Positions 40,301-49,434 of a DNA stretch of 64,000 bases are shown here, in pieces. The stretch comes from a virus, in IMG/VR virus record IMGVR_UViG_3300025652_000047, positions 1-64,000 of that record. One strand, written 5' to 3'. Under the pieces are notes generated by a model, which saw only the letters and a list, made by a program, of their open reading frames with translations, was not told the DNA's origin and did not search any database. The translations under genes and the position numbers were made by a program. How positions within the stretch are numbered: position 1 is the first letter of the stretch; each line of letters begins with the position of its first letter.

Positions 40301-40711
40301 CTAGCTTTAAGACCACAGCATGCAAAGGGAGATGGCATATACGAAAAAAATGTTACTCAATTTGGATATATGGTTGGAGCTAGAGGAGCAATAGGTAAAT
40401 TAACTATGGTAGATGATACTAATGATTTTTTATTATCAGATGTAGTTAGGAGTAATGGTACAAATAAATTAATTGAGACTATACCTTGTATATTTTTAAT
40501 TAGACAAATAGCACAGTTTACATTGAATGGTAACTTTGATGCAGTATCATCTTTAATTTTAGTACCTACATTTATTTCAGAACAAGAGTCCTATATGACT
40601 CAAATTAGAAAACAAAAAGAAACAAACAGATTACAGTTTTTATCAACAAATAGCGCAATACATGACAAGAATAATAGACACAAAGGAAAAGGTATTAACA
40701 GGCTTATCTAA
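37316..40711 (+). CDS. terL: Terminase large subunit, interrupted by an in-frame intein
   Basis: A 1131-residue precursor. After removal of a 338-residue intein (residues 196-533) the mature TerL would be 793 residues. The P-loop of the packaging ATPase is rebuilt at the splice junction as GSRGGGKS, and FFVHDPYVSDNQEDG resembles the C-terminal nuclease motif I. The N-terminal 190 residues include Trp/His-rich stretches such as WERQFGGWMHMPG. The gene overlaps the chaperonin gene by 50 bases. TerL translocates DNA into capsids and cuts concatemers. Confidence 0.9.
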   Translation: MKEYKHWNCGQPDWIKIDNIKEFNLDEVKIFHPQDPRYVEYWKQEKKYCIEGRWERQFGGWMHMPGCLYFYGKFGIIVDTDKFTKVTEKIKPLIQDLEFEQAFMFWEARGFSGYIDDDEYTSDNMWFKFNEKGLPTTEEIEKMGDSQRTAVLNLINNNGNLKEYLTPRKNLRRIAEKPLGRPLFQNDAKNKDTMGCHAKDSKFRMYDGSVKEVFDIKIGDALMGPDSSPREVNEILTGENVMVKITPKYGDAFKITPNHILRVRETNKHTNEKLEYDLPVWEYLNKSDSKKSFIEIIDRNKIEYPEVPLVLDPYFIGLWLGDGFKREKLICINQGKDKEILNWLLEYCNSKDNLSYTTSVSKNGLSNGFTTRFRLTDSNLSGKGNYWAKTFRNNKHIPNEYLINSLDNRLKLLAGYIDSDGCYEKKSNRYTITSVDLDLLTQTQELARSCGFRAEINKPSKTGITDSLKYNLRIIGDINSIPVKLSYKKATGIREKFHRNTFTTQVLPPEKFYGVEVDKDHLYMLADGNKDHNSRGGGKSFFEAVAVQLYTLTFDGATEYIIDQVQKVETCIGSGDTDKSGELVQKVVDAMNEFAINPKLGAWGQQGDSDWTPNPFYRDMNGPTNAGNKQKGGWVHKYEKKINGRWVDGFGTGTRMFHVSYSSNKKAGAEAGAGGRYNVSTVEEKGLTILLIMLWNSNRATVMRNGVQFGVQSFLGTSGNAELVLPSKEMFTTPHEFNLVAYPDVWEGTGDLGFFIPAYMTYRQFKDVNGNTDVKAAREHWLKGYLAAGESANPKTLRMYCMNYPDIPSHMWVTDAQYLLPYEEAIDRERHLMDKKLYQTIGTAIDLRWDTSKQNGVTYDIVHNPQPFYDFPIRKDMERMDGEIMMYQTPQEIRGVVPNDMYFFVHDPYVSDNQEDGASLGVTYGFLNPKYSVTHDGSQLVCSYIGKPKGGKKAYYQNLEKLLAFYGNPFRGLAYEANRGEYCRSYFEKKGKLHLLALRPQHAKGDGIYEKNVTQFGYMVGARGAIGKLTMVDDTNDFLLSDVVRSNGTNKLIETIPCIFLIRQIAQFTLNGNFDAVSSLILVPTFISEQESYMTQIRKQKETNRLQFLSTNSAIHDKNNRHKGKGINRLI
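37901..38914 (+). mobile_element. Intein with LAGLIDADG endonuclease, in TerL
   Basis: It begins with Cys196 (CHAKDSKFRMYDG) and ends with Asn533 (DKDHLYMLADG then DHN), followed by extein Ser. Splicing block B is TPNHILRV. The homing endonuclease motifs are IGLWLGDG and LAGYIDSDG, each with its catalytic Asp. Block F is FYGVEVDKDHLYM. Insertion lies inside the conserved Walker A loop, a well-known intein hotspot. Confidence 0.92.
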
Positions 40712-42071
40712 AGCTGCAGATGTAGTAGCCTCCACAATGGGAGCACATGGTAAGTATGTACTTATAAACAAGAATGGAGAATCTAGGTTTACAAAAGATG
40801 GAGTATCAGTAGCAGAAGAAATTATACTAAGAGATCCTGTAGAAAATATAGGTGCACAGTTAGTTATTAATTCTGCTAAAAAAACAGTAGAAGACTGTGG
40901 GGATGGTACAACTGCAACTTCAGTATTACTACGAGCAATGGCTAATAGAGATATTCCTACTAATACAAGGGAGTATGTATCTAAATTAAAGGAAGATATA
41001 GAAACAGTTATTTCCAAAGTAGAGTCAAGTTCTAAAGAGTTAAAGACTCTAGATGAATTAGAATCTATAGCCTCTACGTCTGGTAATTCTAAAGAAGTAG
41101 GACAAATACTTAAAACTGTATATGAGCAAGTAGGATTAGAGTCTAGAGTTACTTTAGAAGAAGACGAAGATTCTACAGAAACATATTATGAAGTTGCTAG
41201 AGGAGTTGAATTTATAGGTAATACAGGATATATTTCTGAGAGGTTTAAAAATCAACGTAATGGATACTGTATATTTGAGAATGCATTAGTTATTATAGAT
41301 GAAAATAAAAGTTCAGACCATACTACATATACGGAAGCTATAAAAGCTGCCAATGCTATGGGAGCACCTTTAGTAATAATTTCACCTAATTTTTCTAATG
41401 CAGTAATATCTACTATAGCTGCAAATATGTCTAAGGGATTAAAAGCTTGTTTGGTAAGTGCTCCAGGTTGGGGTAGAAATCAAAAAGAGAATTTTAGAGA
41501 TATAGAAGCTCTTAGAAATGAAAAGTGGCTAGTAGATAAAATAGTTATTACTCCAGTAGCATTTACTATCTTCACAGAGAGCAAAGAAGGTATAGATGAG
41601 AGAATCAAAGAAGTAGAAGATTCATTCGATGGGTATATAGAAGACCATGAAGTAAGATTTGCTGAAGTAAGAATAAATAAACTAAGAGGTTCCACTGCTA
41701 TTATATATGTAGGAGGAATAACAGAAAAGAACAGACAAGAAGAGTTTGATAGAATAGAAGATGCTCTAGGAGCTGTACAGACAGCCATAGAGGGAGGATA
41801 TGTAAAAGGAGGGGGTATCGCACTAGCTGAAGCCGCAAAAGGCTCTCAGATTGAGGATATATGTTTCTCTCCAGCATTCCAGATTAAAAGTAATGCAGAG
41901 TTAGACCAGACTATTGAAGAAGTCAATGTGCTTACTAAGAACCCATGTAATCTTTTAAAAGAAGGTATTATAGATCCTACTCCAGTAGTAGTTCAATCCT
42001 TAAAGAATGCATTTGCATCTTATGAGTTACTTTTAAACACAAATTATATACTAAATAATGAGAGCATTTAA
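40662..42071 (+). CDS. GroEL-like chaperonin, reduced
   Basis: A 469-residue group I chaperonin homologue. Equatorial ATP site: RFTKDGVSVAEEI, DPVENIGAQLV and CGDGTTATSVLL (with the catalytic Asp in GDGTT). Other family matches are SAPGWGRNQKENFRDIEAL, IEDALGAVQTAIEGGYVKGG and EGIIDPTPVV. It is about 80 residues shorter than GroEL, lacking the conserved NCGEEPSVV-to-NAATEEYG stretch before MGILDPTKV and the GGM tail. The gene overlaps terL and the portal gene, so it is expressed with head assembly. Confidence 0.9.
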   Translation: MTRIIDTKEKVLTGLSKAADVVASTMGAHGKYVLINKNGESRFTKDGVSVAEEIILRDPVENIGAQLVINSAKKTVEDCGDGTTATSVLLRAMANRDIPTNTREYVSKLKEDIETVISKVESSSKELKTLDELESIASTSGNSKEVGQILKTVYEQVGLESRVTLEEDEDSTETYYEVARGVEFIGNTGYISERFKNQRNGYCIFENALVIIDENKSSDHTTYTEAIKAANAMGAPLVIISPNFSNAVISTIAANMSKGLKACLVSAPGWGRNQKENFRDIEALRNEKWLVDKIVITPVAFTIFTESKEGIDERIKEVEDSFDGYIEDHEVRFAEVRINKLRGSTAIIYVGGITEKNRQEEFDRIEDALGAVQTAIEGGYVKGGGIALAEAAKGSQIEDICFSPAFQIKSNAELDQTIEEVNVLTKNPCNLLKEGIIDPTPVVVQSLKNAFASYELLLNTNYILNNESI

Positions 42072-44646
42072 TACAGCGAATATACCGCTAAATTTAAAAG
42101 TACCAGATTCTAAGAAAGTTAAGGACTGGTATATAGATTACATGGAGTACTCCGTCCCTTATAAAGACGCATATATAGAAGACTACAACAGACTCCATAA
42201 GAATTACCAGATTTACAATGGAGATTTGTCAAGCATAAAAGAGGAGACAAAGAAAGTTTGTAATCCTTTAGGAGTCTATTCAGACTTTAACATAGAGGAA
42301 GAGTTAGTATCTTACCCTAAATTGCATAACCTAGTTAACATTCTAAAAGGTGAGAAACTAAAAAGGGTAGAGGATTTCAAGGTTATGATTCTTTCTGCTA
42401 AAGCAATTAAAGATAAAAATGAGCAGTTATTAGCTGCTATAAGTGCATCTGTAGAGGAAAGGGTACAGATTAAGATACAGGAGATGCAGGCACGTATGGA
42501 AGGTATGCCACCTACTGAGATTGAAAAAATGATCCAAGAGCTGCGGACACAAGAAGAGCCAGCAGATATTAGATTAAAAAACTTTACATCTGAATGGGAA
42601 ATATTTTACTCGCATGCTTTAAAATTCTGTAAGACCACTCAAGAGACTAAAGCAAAGGAGCTTGATACAATTGCAGATTTAATTATAAATGATAGGTTCT
42701 TTGTTCACTCAGGATGGAAACATGGAGTACCTGTAGTAGAAGTATGGAATCCTTTAAGCACTAAGTTTCATAAATCTCCTAATGAGCCTAAGATACACAA
42801 AGGAGATTGGATTGCACATATAGATACTCTTTCTCCAGCTCAAGTAATAGAAGAGTACATAGATGATCTTTCTGATAAAGAGATAGAAGAGTATTCATTT
42901 ATATCTAGTTCAATTAGAGACAAAAGAAATTCATTAGGTGTAGGGTCTAGAAGTATCCAAGGGTATGAAAAAGACTATGACTATTTAGAAGAGTTATATG
43001 ATGAAAATATAGCAAATCAAAAGAGATCTGATGGGTTATATCAAAGTCAAAATTTAAGAGAAAATCAGTTAGTTACTAGGACTAGGTTTGAGTTCAAGGC
43101 GTTTAAGCCTGTGTACTTTATGAGTTATATTAATGAATTAGGAGAGAAGCTTACTTTACTAGTAAGAAATGACTTTGAGATTCCTAAAACTGCAGAGAAA
43201 GTAAAGTTTACTAATAAATTTGGACATAAGACTTCTAAGTATGTATGGATGGATGATGATTCTGAATATACAGCAGAGGAGATCTGGATACCAAGAAAAT
43301 ATGAAATAACTAGATTAGACTCTGATAAGTATTTAAGATATAGAGAAGTACCTTACCAAACTACCAACTTAGAAAATCCTTATGCTAATTTTTCTTTATC
43401 TACTAAAGGAATTGTTTTAACAGCTAGGAATGCAGATTCAGTATCTTTATTTGAACGAGCATTGCCATTATATATGCAGTACTTGTTTGTAAAGAATATA
43501 CAGAATAGAGAGTTAGCAAAGTATGAAGGGTATGTACAAAATATAGATATTGATCAAATACCAGAGTCTTTAGGTAAAGATGTTGATGGAGAGATTATTA
43601 ATGATCCTCTAAAGGTAGCACTAGTTTACCAAAGATATTTAGGTAAGAACTTTTATTCTGGATCTCAAGTAGGAGTATCTGGGTTACCTAATCCTCAAAG
43701 AACACCTGGAGGACATGGTATGATGTTATCTACTGCTAATGAAATATATCTTCTACAGCAGTTATTAGAGTTATTAGAAAGAGAAATGTCTATGTCTATG
43801 GGAATAAGTCCACAAAGACAAGCTGCATTTAGTTCTAATTCAAATGTATCTGATAACCAACAAGCTATTGCTCAATCTCACCATATTACTGAGCCATTGT
43901 TTTTTGCACACTCTCAAGTATGGGCAGATGTATTTAATGACTACTTAGGTAACTTTAGAACTTATGCAGAGAGAGTATTACTAGAAGATAAAGAAGAACA
44001 TTCATTAGAGTACTTACTTGAAGATGGTACTAGAGAGTTATTTAAAATAACTAATAAATCTGTAGAAATGCTAAATACTATGGTATTCTGTACTAATACA
44101 GGTAATAACATAGAGTATCAGAACTATATGAAGCAGAACTCTCAAGCTTTTTCTCAAAACCCAGATGGTATGGAATCAGTATCAATGTTACTGAAGTCTA
44201 TTACATCAGGACAGTCTGCAGAAGAGACACATAAGTTAATTCAGTTAGAAATTAAAAAGCAACAAGATAGAATGCAAGCAAATCAAGAAGCTAGTATCCA
44301 ATCTCAAGAGAAGATGGCACAGATGCAGAAAGAACAAGTAGAAGATGCACAAGCTCACGAAATACAGTTAATGGGTATGCGTAATGCATCTAGTGAGAAA
44401 ATAGCTGCTATGAATAATACAGCTAGATCTGAAGATAAAGATGCTGACAATGATGGAGTGCCTGATTACATGGAAGTATTAAAGTTAGGTCAAGATGCAG
44501 AGATTAAAAGTAGAGAGTTAGATATTAAAGACCGTGATATGGATATCAAAGAATCTAAACTTAGGAGTGAAAAGGAGATTAAAGAAAAAGATATTGCTAG
44601 TAAAGAGAAAATAGCAGCATCTAAATCTACTCAAAATAGTAATTAA
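42058..44646 (+). CDS. Portal protein
   Basis: An 862-residue protein directly after terL and the chaperonin. Its length, large helical body (PVVEVWNPLSTKFHKSPNEP; ETHKLIQLEIKKQQDRMQAN) and position before scaffold and capsid identify a portal. The C-terminal region contains a calcium-loop-like DADNDGVPDYME at about residue 795. It is followed by a long charged helix with repeats of the D-I-K-x-R/S-x-D-I-K type, unusual for portals. Its 3' end is followed by a hairpin rather than a gene. Confidence 0.8.
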   Translation: MRAFNTANIPLNLKVPDSKKVKDWYIDYMEYSVPYKDAYIEDYNRLHKNYQIYNGDLSSIKEETKKVCNPLGVYSDFNIEEELVSYPKLHNLVNILKGEKLKRVEDFKVMILSAKAIKDKNEQLLAAISASVEERVQIKIQEMQARMEGMPPTEIEKMIQELRTQEEPADIRLKNFTSEWEIFYSHALKFCKTTQETKAKELDTIADLIINDRFFVHSGWKHGVPVVEVWNPLSTKFHKSPNEPKIHKGDWIAHIDTLSPAQVIEEYIDDLSDKEIEEYSFISSSIRDKRNSLGVGSRSIQGYEKDYDYLEELYDENIANQKRSDGLYQSQNLRENQLVTRTRFEFKAFKPVYFMSYINELGEKLTLLVRNDFEIPKTAEKVKFTNKFGHKTSKYVWMDDDSEYTAEEIWIPRKYEITRLDSDKYLRYREVPYQTTNLENPYANFSLSTKGIVLTARNADSVSLFERALPLYMQYLFVKNIQNRELAKYEGYVQNIDIDQIPESLGKDVDGEIINDPLKVALVYQRYLGKNFYSGSQVGVSGLPNPQRTPGGHGMMLSTANEIYLLQQLLELLEREMSMSMGISPQRQAAFSSNSNVSDNQQAIAQSHHITEPLFFAHSQVWADVFNDYLGNFRTYAERVLLEDKEEHSLEYLLEDGTRELFKITNKSVEMLNTMVFCTNTGNNIEYQNYMKQNSQAFSQNPDGMESVSMLLKSITSGQSAEETHKLIQLEIKKQQDRMQANQEASIQSQEKMAQMQKEQVEDAQAHEIQLMGMRNASSEKIAAMNNTARSEDKDADNDGVPDYMEVLKLGQDAEIKSRELDIKDRDMDIKESKLRSEKEIKEKDIASKEKIAASKSTQNSN

Positions 44647-44671
44647 TTTTACTAAAAGTTAAATATGTTTG

Positions 44672-44709
44672 GAACTTCAAATAGTGTCTAGTATACATTT
44701 TGAAGTTTC
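44672..44709. other. Imperfect hairpin after portal gene
   Basis: GAACTTCAAAT (44672-44682) pairs with ATTTTGAAGTTTC (44697-44709), allowing small bulges. It lies in the 104-base gap between portal and scaffold genes. No T-run follows, so it is more likely a processing, attenuation or mRNA-stability element than a terminator. Confidence 0.4.
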
Positions 44710-44750
44710 AACATATTATATTATATTTATAAAACATAAAAAGAAAAATT

Positions 44751-45776
44751 ATGGAAAATACGTTTGAGATTCCACTAGTGGATGACCTATTAGACAATGA
44801 AGATGTAGAAGTAATAACAGACCCTGACTTTTACAAGGATGGTGATGTAGATAGTTCTACAGAAAAGGAAGATACTATAGAAGAAGATAGTATTTCCTCT
44901 ACAGAAGATGTAGAAGATGCAGAAGTAGAAGAAGAAATTGCAGTTAATGAAGATCCTACTGCTGTTGGTACATATAAGACTTTAATAGATAAAGGTTTTA
45001 TATCCGAAAGGGAGGACTGGGATGGAACATTTGATAAATTAGATGAAATCTTTGATGAGATTCCAGAAAATGTAAAGAATGATATTCTATCTAATACTAA
45101 CCCTAAAGGTAAGCAGATAATGGAATTTATCATGAATAAAGGTCACGACCTTGATGATGATGATATCCAAGGATTTCTAAACCTTTACAGTCAACCAACT
45201 GAAGTTGATTCAATAAGTGCAGCAAAAGACATAATTACTGCACAATTAAAGTCTCAAGGATTTGATGATGATATGATCGAATCTAATATTGACCTTTTAG
45301 AGTCCAAAGACTACGAAGGGGAAGCTTTAAAAGAACTAGCTAATAAATATGTTAAGGGTACTGCACAGGATCCAGACAAAGTATTAGAAGCTCAGAGACA
45401 AGAACAGATGGAGCTAGAAGCTGCACAAAGGGAATTTACTAATCATTTATATGATAATATAGATAATAATAAATACCCAAAAAGAACAAAAGAAGCTATA
45501 AAAGCTAATTATAGAAGTAATGCATATGTAGATAGATTTACAGAAGCATTTACGAATCCAGAAGCATTAGTACAATTAATAACATTAAGCCAGTACTATG
45601 ATTCAAAGACAAAAACATTTGACCTGACCGAGTTTGCAAAAGTAGCAGCTTCTAAGCAGGTAGAAAAATTAAAAGACAACTCCATTAGGCAAAACTATAG
45701 TTCAACGACACAAAATGGTCAAAAAGCTAAAGGAAAGTCTAGCCCAATGGATGATGTTCAATTTGTTAATCCTTAA
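44751..45776 (+). CDS. Capsid scaffold protein
   Basis: A 341-residue very acidic protein located between portal and major capsid, the usual place for scaffold. N-terminal 70 residues are mostly Asp/Glu. A helical middle (VLEAQRQEQMELEAAQREFT) and a Ser/Lys-rich C-terminus (SSPMDDVQFVNP) follow, the latter a plausible capsid-docking end. No protease motif was noted, so removal of the scaffold would need an outside protease or exit without cleavage. Confidence 0.7.
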   Translation: MENTFEIPLVDDLLDNEDVEVITDPDFYKDGDVDSSTEKEDTIEEDSISSTEDVEDAEVEEEIAVNEDPTAVGTYKTLIDKGFISEREDWDGTFDKLDEIFDEIPENVKNDILSNTNPKGKQIMEFIMNKGHDLDDDDIQGFLNLYSQPTEVDSISAAKDIITAQLKSQGFDDDMIESNIDLLESKDYEGEALKELANKYVKGTAQDPDKVLEAQRQEQMELEAAQREFTNHLYDNIDNNKYPKRTKEAIKANYRSNAYVDRFTEAFTNPEALVQLITLSQYYDSKTKTFDLTEFAKVAASKQVEKLKDNSIRQNYSSTTQNGQKAKGKSSPMDDVQFVNP

Positions 45777-45792
45777 TATAAATAAATAAAAA

Positions 45793-47421
45793 ATGAGTAC
45801 ATTTAGAAAAACCGCATTGGAGTTTACACGAAGAGAAACTCTTGGAGGTTCATTTCAGGACTCATTCTCACATGCGCAGATGTTTAAAAAGTATGGTCCT
45901 CACAACTTCGGTGTGAGAGGAGCACAACTGTTTTCATCTAAACCTGGGTCACATTTACTTAATAAAAAATTCCTTTACATGACTAAAGGAAATAATAACG
46001 TACATACACTCCGTCCAGGAGTTGATGATTATAAGTGGGCTTTGATTAGTGAGACTGAGACAGCATTTACTATTACTGATGTTCTAGTACCCCTAGACAG
46101 TAAACCAGGTAGAGCTGGGCTATCCTTTATGATTGGACTTGATACTCCACATGTACATGAGCCTACAGTACTTAAAACTGAAAGTTCTGATGCACCTATG
46201 ATGAAAATTATAGGACATGGTAAAAGAGTATCTGATAATAATTATCACTATGTAGTAGAACTACAAGATGGAGATCCAAGTTCATGGATAGATATCAAAT
46301 ACCTAATGCCAGGTAGAAAAGTTATTGATGCAACTACACAAGTAGCAACAGAACTTAACACAAAATATTCAGCTCCTATTTTTAATCAAATGTTTGAACT
46401 ACAATCTGTAGTTGGTGCATTTGCTAGAAAAGTAGAAGTTACTGATAAATTTATCAGACTAGAGATGGGTTGTAGACAAGGTGGTTCTGCATCTGGTATG
46501 TCTTACTCTGATGGTACAAGCTCTCACAATGGAGAAGCTCTAGGAGTAGGGTATATGTATTACTCTGAAACTAAGAACCTTGGAAACAAAGGTAAAGGTG
46601 GAAAGAGTACTAGAGTAATGGCTGGTACATATCTTACTAAGATGGAATCTATTCTAGAAGAAAGAATTCACAGAGATGTTGAATTCAATATGGAATGGGG
46701 TCGTCTACAGTTCTCACAAGATCATGATTCTGGAAGACCTATCAAAACACCTCCAGGATGGAGACAGTTAGTAAAAGATGGTAACTTCTATTCTCATAAT
46801 GGTTCGTTAACTCTTTCAGATTTATCTGAATACCTAATGTCTGTATTTATTACAAGACGAGATTTCTCTGATAGATTGATTATTCTTTCTACAGGAGAAG
46901 CAGGAGTTGACTTCTTCCACAGATTAATTGCAAGAGAAGCTTCACAGTTCCAATATGTAACTGTTGATGATAAGTTTATCCGTAATGTAGATTCTAGATT
47001 CCACCAAAACTCTTTAGAGTATGGATCTCAGTTTACATCTATTAGACTTACAAACGGTCTAGTGATCCAAGTTCAACATGATCCAATTAAAGATGATAGA
47101 AATCTATTCTCTGAAATGGCTCCAGGAGCTGACAGAACATTAGAAAGTTATGCATATGATATCTTTGATTTCGGAGCTACTGACCAAAAAGCAGCAGCAG
47201 CAGGAAATGCTAACATTACATGTATACAAGAAGGTGGAGTAGAATCTTACTACACAGTATCTAACATATACGATCCTGTTACAGGAGCAATCAATGACGG
47301 TTCAAATGCCTATTCTAATAATAAGAAAATGGGTATGTATAGAGAAATGTCAAGTGGGCTTTGTGTATGGGATACAGAAAGAATTGGTAGAATTGAATTT
47401 GATCCTACTTTAGATTACTAA
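45793..47421 (+). CDS. Major capsid protein
   Basis: A 542-residue protein after the scaffold gene, followed by a strong terminator, as expected for the most expressed virion gene. It has extended beta/alpha segments (KKYGPHNFGVRGAQLFSSKP; AGLSFMIGLDTPHVHEPTVL) and a mature-looking body (VTDKFIRLEMGCRQGG; RDFSDRLIILSTGEAGV). HK97-type fold is inferred from position. Codon use is GC-richer than neighbours, consistent with high expression. Very few charges at the N-terminus suggest an uncleaved start. Confidence 0.8.
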   Translation: MSTFRKTALEFTRRETLGGSFQDSFSHAQMFKKYGPHNFGVRGAQLFSSKPGSHLLNKKFLYMTKGNNNVHTLRPGVDDYKWALISETETAFTITDVLVPLDSKPGRAGLSFMIGLDTPHVHEPTVLKTESSDAPMMKIIGHGKRVSDNNYHYVVELQDGDPSSWIDIKYLMPGRKVIDATTQVATELNTKYSAPIFNQMFELQSVVGAFARKVEVTDKFIRLEMGCRQGGSASGMSYSDGTSSHNGEALGVGYMYYSETKNLGNKGKGGKSTRVMAGTYLTKMESILEERIHRDVEFNMEWGRLQFSQDHDSGRPIKTPPGWRQLVKDGNFYSHNGSLTLSDLSEYLMSVFITRRDFSDRLIILSTGEAGVDFFHRLIAREASQFQYVTVDDKFIRNVDSRFHQNSLEYGSQFTSIRLTNGLVIQVQHDPIKDDRNLFSEMAPGADRTLESYAYDIFDFGATDQKAAAAGNANITCIQEGGVESYYTVSNIYDPVTGAINDGSNAYSNNKKMGMYREMSSGLCVWDTERIGRIEFDPTLDY

Positions 47422-47436
47422 AAATCGCTATCTGTT

Positions 47437-47460
47437 TTTGATTATATATAGATAATCAAA
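47437..47460. repeat. Perfect inverted repeat after the capsid gene
   Basis: TTTGATTAT (47437-47445) and ATAATCAAA (47452-47460) pair perfectly with a 6-base loop. It lies upstream of a second hairpin with a long T-run. Possibly an mRNA-stabilising or termination-assisting element. Confidence 0.55.
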
Positions 47461-47473
47461 CTGGAGATTGGTT

Positions 47474-47508
47474 ATAGGTGACAACATGAAAAGGAACCTA
47501 TTTTTTTT
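47474..47508 (+). terminator. Terminator after the capsid gene
   Basis: ATAGGT (47474-47479) pairs with ACCTAT (47496-47501) and is directly followed by a run of eight Ts. The loop is 16 bases, long for a terminator. It probably limits read-through from the capsid gene. Confidence 0.6.
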
Positions 47509-47536
47509 AAATTAACAACGAAAAAGTTAAAATGAT

Positions 47537-48667
47537 ATGAAAAATCATACATTATATGTTAATCCTGTACAAGGGATTAGTGTCCAAGGAAGGCACACAA
47601 GAACTTACAAAACATTTGATCCTGTAACAGGAGAAGAAGTTAATAGAAGTCCTATTAATCAATCAAGAGGGTCAAAGGTACATGATCAGTATAAGTTTAA
47701 AGCAGATTATGCTAAACGAAGATTGATTACTGGTTTAGATGTACTAATTGAAAATCCTTTTAAAGGTAAAAAAGCTACTGAGTTACAAGTAGAATATGGT
47801 CTATCAAAGTTATGGGATTCATTATTAGAATCATTAGTAATAGAAGATAAGATTTCAAAACAAAGAGAATTTGAAGTAAAAGATGGAGTAGATCCAGATT
47901 TCTATACTTCAGAAATGAAAGGTGCAACTTTAATGGATGCAGGAAAAGGTACTGAACGAGATGCAGAAGCCCCAACCTTTCTACAAAAATTTAAGATTGT
48001 TCTTTATCCTAGAACTAATAGATTTTCATCAGACTCACCTAGAGGAAGGTTATCTATGCAGTTGATAAAGAATCATAATAGGATTGCAAGCTCACTAGAT
48101 GATATTAATCCTACTTCGCATAGATTCTTTATTTCTGAAGAAAATGAAGCTACAGAAAGAAGAGTTAAACGAAGAGAGAAGATTACTGAAGCAGCATACA
48201 ACTATGAAACTCTTAAACGTAAGTTTGAGGCTTTAGATAGATACAAAGCAGCGATAGTACTAAAAGATAATAATGGTATTAACATCCTAAAAGGACGAGC
48301 TACTGATGATAAAGTAAAAGAAGTTTTACTTGAGTATATCTCTAGTACTAATAGGCATCAACTTTCTAATGGGGAAAGGTTAACTGCTTTAGTTGAAAGA
48401 ATGGGTATAGCTGAAGAGTCTTATAAAATAGATATTGAGTACTTAATACAACAAGCTCTAAATGGTAATGTAATTACTGCTAGAGATGGAAGGTATACAT
48501 GGCACTCACAAATACAAGATCCTAATGTAGGGGAGTTTACTTCATCACTTACATTTAAAAACTTTATTCTTTCTGAATATGAAAAATACTCTCCAAAGAG
48601 TAAATCTCAGAACTGGTATAAGATTTTATTTGATGAAGTTAAATCAAAAGACATTTGGATAGAATAA
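47537..48667 (+). CDS. Unknown virion or connector protein
   Basis: A 376-residue protein following the capsid gene and overlapping nothing. It starts with a Tyr/Asn-rich segment (YVNPVQGISVQGRHTRTYKT) and becomes helical and charged (ERRVKRREKITEAAYNYETL). Likely a head-tail connector or internal protein because of position between capsid and the 248-residue neck-type gene. No motif. Confidence 0.5.
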   Translation: MKNHTLYVNPVQGISVQGRHTRTYKTFDPVTGEEVNRSPINQSRGSKVHDQYKFKADYAKRRLITGLDVLIENPFKGKKATELQVEYGLSKLWDSLLESLVIEDKISKQREFEVKDGVDPDFYTSEMKGATLMDAGKGTERDAEAPTFLQKFKIVLYPRTNRFSSDSPRGRLSMQLIKNHNRIASSLDDINPTSHRFFISEENEATERRVKRREKITEAAYNYETLKRKFEALDRYKAAIVLKDNNGINILKGRATDDKVKEVLLEYISSTNRHQLSNGERLTALVERMGIAEESYKIDIEYLIQQALNGNVITARDGRYTWHSQIQDPNVGEFTSSLTFKNFILSEYEKYSPKSKSQNWYKILFDEVKSKDIWIE

Positions 48668-48668
48668 T

Positions 48669-49415
48669 ATGGATGCATTAATTGAGAGAGTACACGTACT
48701 GGTAAAGGCTAAGGTAGAAAAGCTAGATTCAAATTCTAGATATGATCTACCCCCAGCATTAATAGATGAGCTGATTAATGTTAGTCAGGATAACTATGTA
48801 GATGCAGCATTTGCAGGTACTGTACTGGCTCAAGGAATGGGGTTTGAAGCTACACAAATGAGAATAGATATGATATCTAATTTGGTAGTAAAGCAACCTG
48901 AGCAAGCTCCTTTATTCCCTATATCTCATAATGATGGGGTTTATGAAGTGCCATTTTCATATCTTACACATAAGTATAGACATTTAGTAAGAGTTAGTAT
49001 TCAGACAGATTGTGGTCCAGTTAATTTAAAGCTAGACCAACATAATCAATTAAATACTATTTTAAATGATCAATTTTCAAAGCCTTCTAGAAAATGGAAA
49101 AGAATTCCGTTTACTATTGCAAGGGCATCATCAGGGAATGGATCTGCTTTATACTTATACACAAACAAGGAATTTACAATTTCAACAGTAGATGTTGAAT
49201 ATATTAAACAACCTAGAAGAGCTTTTATTGGTGGCTATAATAGTATAGAAACTACTAAAAACTTAGAAGGTTATTCACAGACTGATGATTCAGTTAATCC
49301 AGAAATAGATGAAACTTTCATTGATGTTCTAGTTAACTTTGTTGTTAGGGAATGGGAGGCTATGCAGATTACTGACTATAATGTAGCACAGAGTCAATTA
49401 TCTTCCAATATTTAA
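48669..49415 (+). CDS. Probable head-tail connector/neck protein
   Basis: A 248-residue protein with helical N-terminus (LIERVHVLVKAKVEKLDSNS), a hydrophobic middle (AAFAGTVLAQGMGFEATQMR) and a beta-rich C-terminal domain. Position one base after the preceding gene and before tail genes suggests neck or head-completion function. No specific family is recognised. Confidence 0.5.
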   Translation: MDALIERVHVLVKAKVEKLDSNSRYDLPPALIDELINVSQDNYVDAAFAGTVLAQGMGFEATQMRIDMISNLVVKQPEQAPLFPISHNDGVYEVPFSYLTHKYRHLVRVSIQTDCGPVNLKLDQHNQLNTILNDQFSKPSRKWKRIPFTIARASSGNGSALYLYTNKEFTISTVDVEYIKQPRRAFIGGYNSIETTKNLEGYSQTDDSVNPEIDETFIDVLVNFVVREWEAMQITDYNVAQSQLSSNI

Positions 49416-49434
49416 TTAAAATAATTTTATTAAA

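Noticed and set aside
44661-44701. Promoter ahead of the scaffold gene (TTTG ... TACATTTT)
   Set aside because: The spacer would be 22 bases and the -7 match is incomplete. The stretch is better described as part of an imperfect hairpin.
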